Assembly (NCBI RefSeq): GCF_036881825.1 | Contig: NZ_JBAJMW010000003.1 | Location: 310,001 to 374,000 of the forward strand | Length of the DNA stretch: 64,000 nucleotides | Reading direction: 5' to 3' | Source: Tersicoccus mangrovi | GTDB taxonomy: Bacteria; Actinomycetota; Actinomycetes; Actinomycetales; Micrococcaceae | Part shown: piece by piece, positions 24,470 through 31,930 of the stretch | Position numbering within the stretch: position 1 is the first letter of the stretch | Layout: each line of letters opens with the position of its first letter | The notes under the pieces: model-generated | Databases searched by the model: none | Seen by the model: only the letters and a program-made list of their open reading frames with translations | Told to the model about the DNA's origin: nothing | Translations under genes and position numbers: made by a program

Positions 24470-25702
24470 GTGAGATCAGCCACGAACAATCCCTTCAATC
24501 CGGGGTCCGATTTCGTGCCACAGGTCTGGGCCGGCCGTACCGCGCAACTCAACGACTGGCGCGATGTGGTCCGGCCTCGGCTCCTGCGCGGGCTTCCCGA
24601 GCGGGGACGCACGGTCCTGGGCGAGCCTGGTCTGGGCAAGTCCGCGCTCGTCCGCCGAATCGCAGCCGACGCGGTGGACGGGGGTGGATGGGTCACCCCG
24701 CAGCTACGCATTCCTTCGGGTGCGGATCCCCTGAAGCTCGTCGCAACCGCTCTGCTGAACCTTGCGCAGGAAGCCGGGCTGCCGTCGCGGCGCGAGAAGC
24801 GCATCAAGGACCTGCTCAGCCGGGTGCAGTCGGTTGCGGCAAGTGGCATCTCGATCGGGCTGCGCGAGAGCAATGGCGCGGATCCACATGTGGAGTTGAC
24901 CGAGTTGCTTGTCGAGATCGGCCGGGCTGCCATGCAGCGCAACGTGATCTGCCTGATCCACATCGACGAGGTCCAGAACATCACCGACGAGCAGGCGCTC
25001 TCGCAGTTGCTCATCGCCCTGGGTGATGCGATCACGCGTCTGGTTCAGGTCGAGGTGCCCGGGCAAGTGAGACTCGAGCGTGCCCTGCCGATCGCCGTGT
25101 ACCTGACGGGGTTGCCCGAATTCGAGGATCGGGCCGGAGCACACACGGGCGCCACCTTTGCGCGGCGCTTCGCGACAACGGTTCTTTCTGCCATCGACGA
25201 CGACGACCTCACCTTGGCGCTGCAGGAGTTTGTCGTACCCGGGTGGTCAGTCACGGACGATCGCGGAGACCCAGGCATCGTCCGGATGACGCCGGAGGCC
25301 GTGGCGGACATCGTCGAGCTGTGTCGAGGAGAGCCATTCCTCTTCCAACTCGCTGGTGAACGGGCCTGGTACGCCGACGACAGCGACCTGATCACCGGGG
25401 ACCAGGTGAGAAGGGGGTGGCGAGCAGCCCAACGTGAAGCAGCTGCTCATGTCGAACGCATCCTTGGGCGCCTGCCTCAGCGTGAACGAGAACTCGTGGA
25501 GGCCATGGCGCAACTCCCGGAGGCCGAACGCACGTTGACCCGCATCGCCGAACGTGCAGGCTTCACCTCCGCATCCGCGGCCGGCCCGACCTCGCAGCGA
25601 CTGGACACCGTTCGCGGCATCATCGACCGCGGGAAGCCATACGGCTTCCGTCACCGCGCAGTCGAGGCATACCTGACAAGCGACTGGCCCTCGATTGGTT
25701 GA
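24470..25702 (+). CDS. AAA-family ATP-binding protein of unknown function
   Basis: 410 aa from the GTG at 24470, probably a leaderless start. Walker A is GEPGLGKSAL (51-60) and Walker B is VICLIHIDEVQN (159-170). ARRFATTVLSAIDDDDL follows as a likely sensor/lid region, and the C-terminus (from about 320) has winged-helix character (LPQRERELVEAMAQLPEAE, then RHRAVEAYL). The layout recalls ORC/Cdc6- or STAND-like ATPases rather than transposition ATPases. It has no co-directional partner gene, its base composition is less GC-rich than the neighbours, and it lies between a pseudogene and a tRNA, which suggests acquisition by transfer. Function is unknown. Confidence 0.8.
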   Translation: MRSATNNPFNPGSDFVPQVWAGRTAQLNDWRDVVRPRLLRGLPERGRTVLGEPGLGKSALVRRIAADAVDGGGWVTPQLRIPSGADPLKLVATALLNLAQEAGLPSRREKRIKDLLSRVQSVAASGISIGLRESNGADPHVELTELLVEIGRAAMQRNVICLIHIDEVQNITDEQALSQLLIALGDAITRLVQVEVPGQVRLERALPIAVYLTGLPEFEDRAGAHTGATFARRFATTVLSAIDDDDLTLALQEFVVPGWSVTDDRGDPGIVRMTPEAVADIVELCRGEPFLFQLAGERAWYADDSDLITGDQVRRGWRAAQREAAAHVERILGRLPQRERELVEAMAQLPEAERTLTRIAERAGFTSASAAGPTSQRLDTVRGIIDRGKPYGFRHRAVEAYLTSDWPSIG

Positions 25703-25919
25703 GCGGCTCGTACTCTTGGCCCCCGGGTTGTCAGCCGTCACCAGAGCGCCGAGACGGCTACGTCGGCGGACGGCAACGTCGATGGGTACCGCTGACGACG
25801 CACGCAACGGCGAATTCGGCTCGTTCCACAGCGACGGCTATCCGGCCGAACTGCACGTGAGCACGCACCTCGGGGGGACGTGGCGCAGTTGCTCGAAGTG
25901 AAGCGAAGACGAGCCGATG

Positions 25920-25995
25920 TGGTGGGCCCCGTGGGGCTCGAACCCACGACCCGCGGATTAAAAGTCCGATGCTCTACCAACTGAGCTAGAGGCCC
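25920..25995 (-). tRNA. tRNA-Lys (anticodon UUU)
   Basis: A complete 76-base cloverleaf including an encoded CCA. The acceptor stem GGGCCTC pairs with GGGGCCC through one G-U, the D-arm has AGCTCAGTTGGTAGAGC, the anticodon loop is CTTTTAA with anticodon TTT, and the T-arm is GTGGG-TTCGAGC-CCCAC. A spurious reading frame over it on the same strand is not a gene. Confidence 0.96.
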
Positions 25996-26088
25996 CTGCC
26001 CGCGCGCGGGCTGCCTCCACGTTAGCGCATGGCGACGGGCCTGACGGCCTCGTCAGGGCGGTGGTCGGCACGGCACTCGGCGCGGCAC

Positions 26089-26529
26089 TCAGGACGGTGG
26101 CGCGACGGCCAGCAGGAGCAGCGCCAGCAGCGCCTCCCCGTAGGCGTCCGCGGCTGTGGCCCCGGTGAACACCCGGTCCTCGCCCCGCGGCGTCGCCCGC
26201 ACCGTGAAGCCGCCGTCGTCGTCGACGGTCAGCGAACGGAACCCGTCCCGCAGCAGGTCGCGCAGCTGCCCCTCGGCCGGCAGCCAGAGGGCATCCTGCA
26301 GTGCGACCGAGTCGAGCGCCCACTCGGTCGTGCCGTTGAAACCGAGGATCGTACCGGTCGGGTACTCGTGCGCCTCGATGGTCATGTCGCTGACGGTGTA
26401 GACGTCCTTGCGGTCCTCGTCCGGCACCAGCCGGGACTGCTCGGGATCGAGCACGAAGCGGTCCCCCGGTTCCGGGGTCCAGCGCAGACCGGCGGTGCGC
26501 AGCGCCCGCGCCAGTTCGGTCGAGATCAT
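26089..26529 (-). CDS. Conserved actinobacterial protein of unknown function
   Basis: 146 aa from the ATG at 26529. The recognisable pattern is ELARALRTAGLRWTPEPGDRFVL, then VYTVSDMTIEAHEYPTGTILGFNGTTEWALDSV and a C-terminal AYGEALLALL. Similar actinobacterial proteins are sometimes labelled CpaE-like pilus proteins, but no ATPase motif is present and I do not trust that label. It is acidic, soluble and monocistronic, just downstream of tRNA-Lys. Confidence 0.75.
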   Translation of the reverse strand: MISTELARALRTAGLRWTPEPGDRFVLDPEQSRLVPDEDRKDVYTVSDMTIEAHEYPTGTILGFNGTTEWALDSVALQDALWLPAEGQLRDLLRDGFRSLTVDDDGGFTVRATPRGEDRVFTGATAADAYGEALLALLLLAVAPPS

Positions 26530-26733
26530 GGTCGGGCCTCCTGTTCTGGGTCTCCAGCGTCCAAGGTCTTCCGCGCTGCCGGGCGTTGTGCGGTGCCGGG
26601 TGTCCGGCGTCCTGGGGCGCGGGGACGTGTCTGCCAGTATGCCCGGGGCCCGGCGGCCGCGCACGGCGCCGGTCCCGTCCGCTGCGAGTAGCGTGACCGG
26701 TGATCCCTCGTGTCGCTCACTGCGGAGGTCGCG

Positions 26734-27291
26734 ATGTCCCGCTCGCCCGAGGACGAGGCACTGGCCGCTCTGACCGTGCGCGCGGTGTTGATGATGCCGG
26801 ACGGTTCGCCCGCCGACTTCGCGGCGGTCTACGCCCCGGACGCCGTCAACCGGGAGGCCGTCGCCGAGCCGCCCGAGTGCCGGGTCGGCGGGCCCGCCGC
26901 GTTCCACGCCACGGCCCAGTGGCTCCGCGCGGCCTTCAGCGACCTGGACTTCACGGTCGACGCCGTCGTCGTGGACGCCGACACCGTGGTCACCCTCGGC
27001 ACCATGGCCGGCCGGCACACCGGCACCTTCACCCTGTGGCGTCCGGACGGCGGCCTCGACCGGGCACTGCCGCCCACCGGCCGCTCATTCCGGGTGAAGT
27101 ACGCCCACGCGATGCGGATGCGGGACGGGCAGATCGTCGAGCACTGGGCCTACCGCGACGACCTCGGGCAGGCACGCCAGTTGGGCTGGATGCCTCCCAG
27201 TCCAGTGCATCTGGTGCGGTCGGCTGTGGCGACGGCGGCCCTGCGCCGTCGGCTGCGGCAGGCAGACCCGGTCGTCGACGGGGACGGCTGA
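26734..27291 (+). CDS. SnoaL/NTF2-like ester cyclase-type protein
   Basis: 185 aa. The ATG at 26734 is chosen over an upstream GTG because CGGAGG lies seven bases before it. The NTF2-like cone fold is suggested by FAAVYAPDAVNREAVAEPP, FHATAQWLRAAFSDLDFTVDAVVVDADTVVTLGTMAGRHTGTF and KYAHAMRMRDGQIVEHWAYRDDLGQARQLGW. The last segment is typical of SnoaL-like polyketide cyclases and ester-cyclase-labelled proteins. No biosynthetic genes are nearby, so the substrate is unknown. It is monocistronic. Confidence 0.83.
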   Translation: MSRSPEDEALAALTVRAVLMMPDGSPADFAAVYAPDAVNREAVAEPPECRVGGPAAFHATAQWLRAAFSDLDFTVDAVVVDADTVVTLGTMAGRHTGTFTLWRPDGGLDRALPPTGRSFRVKYAHAMRMRDGQIVEHWAYRDDLGQARQLGWMPPSPVHLVRSAVATAALRRRLRQADPVVDGDG

Positions 27292-27337
27292 CAGGACGGC
27301 GACGCGCCGGCCACGGGCGGAACTCGGCGGAGGCTCT

Positions 27338-27474
27338 GTCACTCGGTCCCACGACACGCCGGCCACGGACGGGACCGGGTGGGGGCCCCGTCACCCGGTC
27401 TCACGACACGCCTCGATGTATCGGGACAGAGCGCCATATCCCCGTCGGACGCGGCGTGTCATGGGACCGGGTAC
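27338..27474. repeat. Three copies of a 22-23-bp element, two direct and one inverted
   Basis: Copies at 27338-27360 and 27390-27412 share the pattern GTCAC-CGGTC-CACGACACGCC with two differences. A third, inverted copy lies at 27453-27474 (GGCGTGTCATGGGACCGGGT on the plus strand). GGACCGGGT also recurs around them. The elements fill most of the gap between the SnoaL-like gene (stop 27291) and the convergent end of pxpBC (27591). The second and third copies could pair over a 40-base loop and act as a terminator. Confidence 0.65.
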
Positions 27475-27590
27475 AGGACCGGGTGCGGATACGGGACCGC
27501 TGATGCATCCGACAAGAGTCCGACGAGAGCCTGACGACCATGTCGGCGTCCGGCGCCGCCCGACCGGCGGCGGCCCCGACAACGACCCCG

Positions 27591-29450
27591 TCAGCGGCGG
27601 AAGAGGGATCCGATCACCCGTTCGACCCGGTTCACCGGACCCTGCAGGCCGGCGCCGAAGCGGAAGGCGCCGTCGGTGAACCGCAGGCCCTGGCCCGGCC
27701 GCAGCTGGGCCAGGACGTCGAGGTCCGCGTCGACGACGACGGCGATCACGGGGTAACCGCCGGTCACCGGGTGGTCGGCGAGGAACACCGTCGGCAGACC
27801 GGACGGCGGCACCTGCAGCGACCCGGTGACCATGCCCTCGCTCGGCAGCTCGTCGTCGCGCACGCGCGTCAGGGTCGGCCCGTCGAGCCGGATGCCGACG
27901 CGGTTGGAGTCGCCGGTGGCGGTCCACCGCGCGTCCATCAGCGCCTGCCACGCGGCGTCGTCGAACCAGTCCCGGCGCGGGCCGGGCCGCACGCGTACGA
28001 CGACGTCGCCGTCGCCGTCGGGCAGCGTGCGCGGCCGCAGCGGCCGGGACGGCCGGGCGAGGGTCAGCCGGGTGCGGCCGACCGTCAGCTCGTCGCCCGC
28101 GGCCAGCGAGGCGGGCCCGAGGCCGGAGAGCAGGTCGGCACTGGCGGAGCCGAGCACCGGTGTCGCGTCGATGCCGCCCTGGAAGGCGACGTAGTAGCGC
28201 ATGCCCGCGACCGCGGGACCGAGGTCGAGCAGGCCGCCGGCGGGGATCGTCACAGCGCGGTTCTGCGGCGCCGGCTCGGCGTTGATGCGCACGGGTCCGG
28301 TCGCCCCGGTCACGGCGACGAGCAGTTCCGCGTGGGCGCGCAGCTGCAGGCCACCGTGCAGCACCTCCAGCACGGGCGTGCCTGGGTCGTTGCCGACGAG
28401 GGCGGTGGCGACGGCGGCCGCGTGCCGGTCGAGCGCGCCGGCAGGGCTCACGCCGAGGTCGGCCCGCCCGCTCCGGCCGGCGTCCTGCACGAGGGTCTGG
28501 GGCCCGGCCTGCAGGACGGTGAGCTTGCGGACCGCAGGCGAGGACGGGCGGACGGAGGTGGCCCCGGCCAGCGTGCGAGCCGCGGTCCCGGCGCCGTCCG
28601 GCGTGGCCGTTGCGGTCTCGGCGATCGAGGCGGTCGAGGCGTCCGGGTCGTCGGCCACCACGAAGCGGACGGTGTCGCCGGGACCGACCGCCGCGGGCGG
28701 CTCGGCGGTGGCGTCCCACATCGGGTGGTCCGTGCGGCCGATCAGCCGCCAGCCGCCCGGCGAGGCCGCCGGGTAGACGGCGCTGAAGCCGTCCGCGAGC
28801 GCGACGGACCCGGGCCGTACCCGGGTGCGCGGGGTGGGCAGCCGACGCACGGTCAGGCCGCCGTCGGTGGAAGCACCCGAGGATCCGGACGGCGCATCCG
28901 CACCGCCCGTTGCCCCCGGCAGCAGATACCCGAAGCCGGGCGCGAAACCCATGAAGCCGACGCGCCACGTCGTGCCCGTGTGCCGGGCGATGACCTCGTC
29001 GGCGTCGATGCCGAGCTCGGCGGCGACGTCGGCCAGGTCCGGCCCGTCATAGTGGACCGGGACGGTGATCTCCCGGCCGGCGGCGGTCGCCTCGGACCCG
29101 GCGGCGTCGTCGGCCGACGCGAGGGCGGCCTCGACCCACGCGCTCACCCGGCCGAGATCCGCCGGGCTCGTCGCGATGACGAGGAGGGTGCGGGCGGCCG
29201 GCACGAGCTCGGCGACACCGTCGGGCCGCGCGTCCTGCAGCCGGGACCTCAGTCGCAGCACGGCGGCGTTGTCCGCGACCTCGACGAGCAGGGCGCGGTC
29301 GCCGTTGGGCAGGATCCGGCCCGCGGGGCCGTGCGCCGACCGGTCCTGCGCCGACCGGTCCCGCGCAGGCAGGTCCTGAGCCGGCAGGTCGGGAGGCGAA
29401 ACGTCCTGACCCGCCTGGTCCTGACGCGGCTGCTCCCCGGTGCCGCTCAT
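27591..29450 (-). CDS. pxpBC: 5-oxoprolinase subunits B and C fused in one protein
   Basis: 619 aa. Residues about 45-290 match PxpB (KipI/allophanate-hydrolase-1-like: RVGFMGFAPGFGYLLPG, LPTPRTRVRPGSVALADGFSAVYP, GGWRLIGRT). Residues about 305-619 match PxpC (KipA-like: VLQAGPQTLVQDAGRSGRADLGVSPAGALDR, SNRVGIRLDG, DHPVTGGYPVIAVV). In most bacteria these are separate genes. The first 45 residues are a Gln/Asp/Arg-rich low-complexity tail with repeated QDRSA-type units. With PxpA the complex converts 5-oxoproline and ATP to glutamate. It overlaps pxpA by four bases. Confidence 0.93.
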   Translation of the reverse strand: MSGTGEQPRQDQAGQDVSPPDLPAQDLPARDRSAQDRSAHGPAGRILPNGDRALLVEVADNAAVLRLRSRLQDARPDGVAELVPAARTLLVIATSPADLGRVSAWVEAALASADDAAGSEATAAGREITVPVHYDGPDLADVAAELGIDADEVIARHTGTTWRVGFMGFAPGFGYLLPGATGGADAPSGSSGASTDGGLTVRRLPTPRTRVRPGSVALADGFSAVYPAASPGGWRLIGRTDHPMWDATAEPPAAVGPGDTVRFVVADDPDASTASIAETATATPDGAGTAARTLAGATSVRPSSPAVRKLTVLQAGPQTLVQDAGRSGRADLGVSPAGALDRHAAAVATALVGNDPGTPVLEVLHGGLQLRAHAELLVAVTGATGPVRINAEPAPQNRAVTIPAGGLLDLGPAVAGMRYYVAFQGGIDATPVLGSASADLLSGLGPASLAAGDELTVGRTRLTLARPSRPLRPRTLPDGDGDVVVRVRPGPRRDWFDDAAWQALMDARWTATGDSNRVGIRLDGPTLTRVRDDELPSEGMVTGSLQVPPSGLPTVFLADHPVTGGYPVIAVVVDADLDVLAQLRPGQGLRFTDGAFRFGAGLQGPVNRVERVIGSLFRR

Positions 29451-30196
29451 GCGAAGGCCGCCAGCTCGATGCCGGCCCGGGTCAGGGCCTCACGTACCGC
29501 GCCGGCCATGGCCACGGCGCCCTGGGTGTCCCCGTGCACGCACAGGGAACGGGGGCTCACCTCGGCGACGGTGCCGTCCACGGCCGTGACCACCCCGTCG
29601 CGGGCCATCACCACGGCGCGGTCGGCGATCGCGTCGACGTCGTGCAGCACCGCACCCTCCTCGCGCCGCGAGACGAGCGATCCGCCCGGGGTGTACGCGC
29701 GGTCCACGAAGGCCTCACGGACGAACGGATGGCCCTCTTCGGCGCAGACCGCCTCGATCACCGAGGCCGGCAGGCCCAGGATCGGCAGGGCGGGATCGGC
29801 CAGGCGCACCGCAGCGACCACCGCCTGGGCCTGCGTCTCGTCGACCGCGATGGTGTTGTACAGGGCGCCGTGCGGCTTGACGTAGCGGACGGCGATGCCG
29901 GTGGCCCGGGCGATCCCGTCCAGCGCGGCCAGCTGGTAGAGCACGTCCGCGGTCAGCTCGTCCGGCGCGACGTCCATCCGGCGGCGGCCGAAGCCGGCCA
30001 GGTCCCGGTAGGCGACGTGCGCGCCGACGGCGACGCCGTGCTCACCGGCGAGGCGGCACGAGCGCAGCATGGTCATCGGGTCCCCGGCGTGGAATCCGCA
30101 GGCGACGTTCACGCTGGTGACGAGGGAGAACATCGCCTCGTCATCGCCCATGGTCCACGCACCGAAGGACTCCCCGAGATCACAGTTCAGGTCCAT
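29447..30196 (-). CDS. pxpA: 5-oxoprolinase subunit A (LamB/YcsF family)
   Basis: 249 aa with the family start MDLNCDLGESFGAWTMGDDEAM, then SVNVACGFHAGDP, VGAHVAYRDLAGFGRR, VKPHGALYN and LCVHGDTQGAV, covering the likely metal and substrate residues. It is first of a two-gene operon with the fused pxpBC, and its length is typical. PxpABC is the widespread ATP-dependent prokaryotic 5-oxoprolinase that removes the damage product 5-oxoproline or uses it as a nutrient. It is divergent from a nitrilase-superfamily gene, sharing a 164-base control region. Confidence 0.95.
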   Translation of the reverse strand: MDLNCDLGESFGAWTMGDDEAMFSLVTSVNVACGFHAGDPMTMLRSCRLAGEHGVAVGAHVAYRDLAGFGRRRMDVAPDELTADVLYQLAALDGIARATGIAVRYVKPHGALYNTIAVDETQAQAVVAAVRLADPALPILGLPASVIEAVCAEEGHPFVREAFVDRAYTPGGSLVSRREEGAVLHDVDAIADRAVVMARDGVVTAVDGTVAEVSPRSLCVHGDTQGAVAMAGAVREALTRAGIELAAFA

Positions 30197-30360
30197 CGCG
30201 CCTCCTGACGACGCCGGCGGGTCGATCTTTCCCCATTATGAACACAGGGGCTCGGAGCACAGGGCGCTGACCGGGCCGCGGGTGGCACCGCCCACCGCCG
30301 TCGCCGATGGGACACCTCGTCACCTACGGTGGAGGGACGAGACCCGGAGGACACGTTCTG

Positions 30361-31152
30361 ATGCGTACAGCACTGGCCCAGATCACCAGCGGAGCCGATC
30401 TCGAGGAGAACCTCGCCCTGGTCCGCGAGTACACCGCCCGCGCGGCCGCCGAGGGGGCGCGGCTCGTCGTGTTCCCCGAGGCGACGATGCGCGCCTTCGG
30501 GCACCGGCTGACCGACATCGCAGAGCCTGTCGACGGCCCCTGGGCGAACGCGGTGCGGCAGATCGCCGCCGAGCACGACGTCACCGTCGTCGTCGGCATG
30601 TTCACCCCCGGAGCCGACGGCAAGGTGCGCAACACGCTGCTCGCCACCGGGCCCGGCGTGGACGTGCACTACGACAAGATCCACCTCTACGACGCGTTCG
30701 GGTTCGCGGAGTCGGACACCGTGGACGCCGGGGACACCCCCGTGACGTTCACCGTGGACGGTGTCACGGTCGGCCTGGCCACCTGCTACGACGTGCGCTT
30801 CCCCGCCCTGTTCACGCGGCTCGCGAATGAGGGTGCCCAGCTGATCGCCGTGTGCGCGTCCTGGGGCGCCGGGCCCACCAAGACGGAGCAGTGGGACCTG
30901 CTGGTGCGGGCCCGCGCCCTCGACGCGACCGCCTGGATCGCGGCGGCGGGCCAGGCCGACCCCGAGGTCACCGGCGTCCCGGTCACGGAGGGCGCTCCCA
31001 CGGGCGTAGGCCACAGCGCGCTGGTCGATCCGCTCGGCTTCCCCGTCGCCGCGCTCGACGGCGAGGCGGACCTGCTCGTCGCCGACGTCGACCCCGACGT
31101 CGTCGCGACGACCCGCCGCACCCTGCCGGTGCTCGCCAACGCCCGGCTCTGA
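30361..31152 (+). CDS. Carbon-nitrogen hydrolase (Nit/omega-amidase branch)
   Basis: 263 aa. The triad is Glu40 (VFPEATMRAFG), Lys106 (HYDKIHLYDAFGF) and Cys142 (ATCYDVRFPAL). The CYDVRFP and DKIHLYD motifs are those of the Nit/omega-amidase branch, which hydrolyses 2-oxoglutaramate or deaminated glutathione. The protein starts directly at the first strand (MRTALAQI). It diverges from pxpA, so a shared role in clearing glutamine or glutathione damage products is plausible, but this is inferred from context. A hairpin follows at 31161. Confidence 0.88.
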   Translation: MRTALAQITSGADLEENLALVREYTARAAAEGARLVVFPEATMRAFGHRLTDIAEPVDGPWANAVRQIAAEHDVTVVVGMFTPGADGKVRNTLLATGPGVDVHYDKIHLYDAFGFAESDTVDAGDTPVTFTVDGVTVGLATCYDVRFPALFTRLANEGAQLIAVCASWGAGPTKTEQWDLLVRARALDATAWIAAAGQADPEVTGVPVTEGAPTGVGHSALVDPLGFPVAALDGEADLLVADVDPDVVATTRRTLPVLANARL

Positions 31153-31160
31153 GCGGGTCG

Positions 31161-31183
31161 TCCGGACGACGGATTCGTCCGGA
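31161..31183 (+). terminator. Hairpin after the Nit-family gene
   Basis: TCCGGACGA (31161-31169) and TCGTCCGGA (31175-31183) form a perfect 9-bp stem with a 5-base loop, eight bases after the stop codon at 31152. No U-tract follows. Confidence 0.6.
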
Positions 31184-31206
31184 GGGCCGGGAGTATCCTG
31201 ACGGGC

Positions 31207-31854
31207 ATGAGCGAGAAGCCCGGCTCTTCAGCACCCCGACCGCACCGCCCCGTGCAGATGGACCCCGCGGGGTTCGAGTCCTACGAGGGCGGTGCGGATC
31301 CCGTCCGGATCTCGGAGGCCGCGCACCTGGCCGCCCGCGCGCTCGTGCACCACGGCCGCGCGTCCGAGGACCCCGAGGTGACCAGGCGGCTGGTCAAGCT
31401 CGCCGACAAGCAGGGCCTCGAGGCCATCGCGGAGATGTGGGCCGAGAGCCCGGCCCGCTCGCTGCCGGGCGCCCTGTGGCGGCTGTACGCGATCCGGGCG
31501 TCCGCCCAGCGCGACCCGCAGCGCATCGCCGAGTACTTCAAGGCCGGCCAGTCGGTCGCGCAGGTGTCCAACGTGGTGGCCGGCGCGGCCGAGCCCCCGG
31601 GCGCCGTCGAGATGCAGGAGATGGCCGACGCCATCCTCTCGGGCGCGTTCGACGGGGACTTCGACGTCGCGCTCGAGCGCAGCGCCGCCTTCTGCCGCGT
31701 CGTGGCCCTCGGCCAGGCGAACTTCGCCGACGACGCGGAGACCAGCAAGCCCGAGCACGCCACCGAGCTCACCCGCCGCTCCCACCGCCTGATCAAGACA
31801 GCGGAGGACCTCGAGGCGTCCGCCGAGGCCTGGCGCAAGGGCCACCTGGACTGA
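31207..31854 (+). CDS. Conserved actinobacterial protein of unknown function
   Basis: 215 aa, largely helical and rich in Ala, Glu and Arg; no signal peptide or membrane span. Recognisable segments are DPVRISEAAHLAARALVHHGR, LPGALWRLYAIRASAQRDPQRIAEYFKAGQSVAQVSNVVAGAAEPPGAVEM and TELTRRSHRLIKTAEDLEASA. I recall similar proteins as conserved actinobacterial hypotheticals but no function. It is probably monocistronic, with 76 bases separating it from the following membrane protein gene. Confidence 0.75.
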   Translation: MSEKPGSSAPRPHRPVQMDPAGFESYEGGADPVRISEAAHLAARALVHHGRASEDPEVTRRLVKLADKQGLEAIAEMWAESPARSLPGALWRLYAIRASAQRDPQRIAEYFKAGQSVAQVSNVVAGAAEPPGAVEMQEMADAILSGAFDGDFDVALERSAAFCRVVALGQANFADDAETSKPEHATELTRRSHRLIKTAEDLEASAEAWRKGHLD

Positions 31855-31930
31855 CGCCCGTACCGCGGCTGACGCCGCGCGGAACCCGGGTCCCGGGACC
31901 GTCGCCGGCCGCGCCGATAGGCTGGAACGC

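Noticed and set aside
25703..25919. Possible integration site (att) at the tRNA-Lys 3' end
   Set aside because: No duplicate of the tRNA 3' end was found within the window and no integrase gene is present.
25738..25980. 80-aa frame overlapping tRNA-Lys
   Set aside because: The frame begins inside the tRNA (the familiar VEHRTFNPRVVGSSPTGP translation of a tRNA) and has no independent support.
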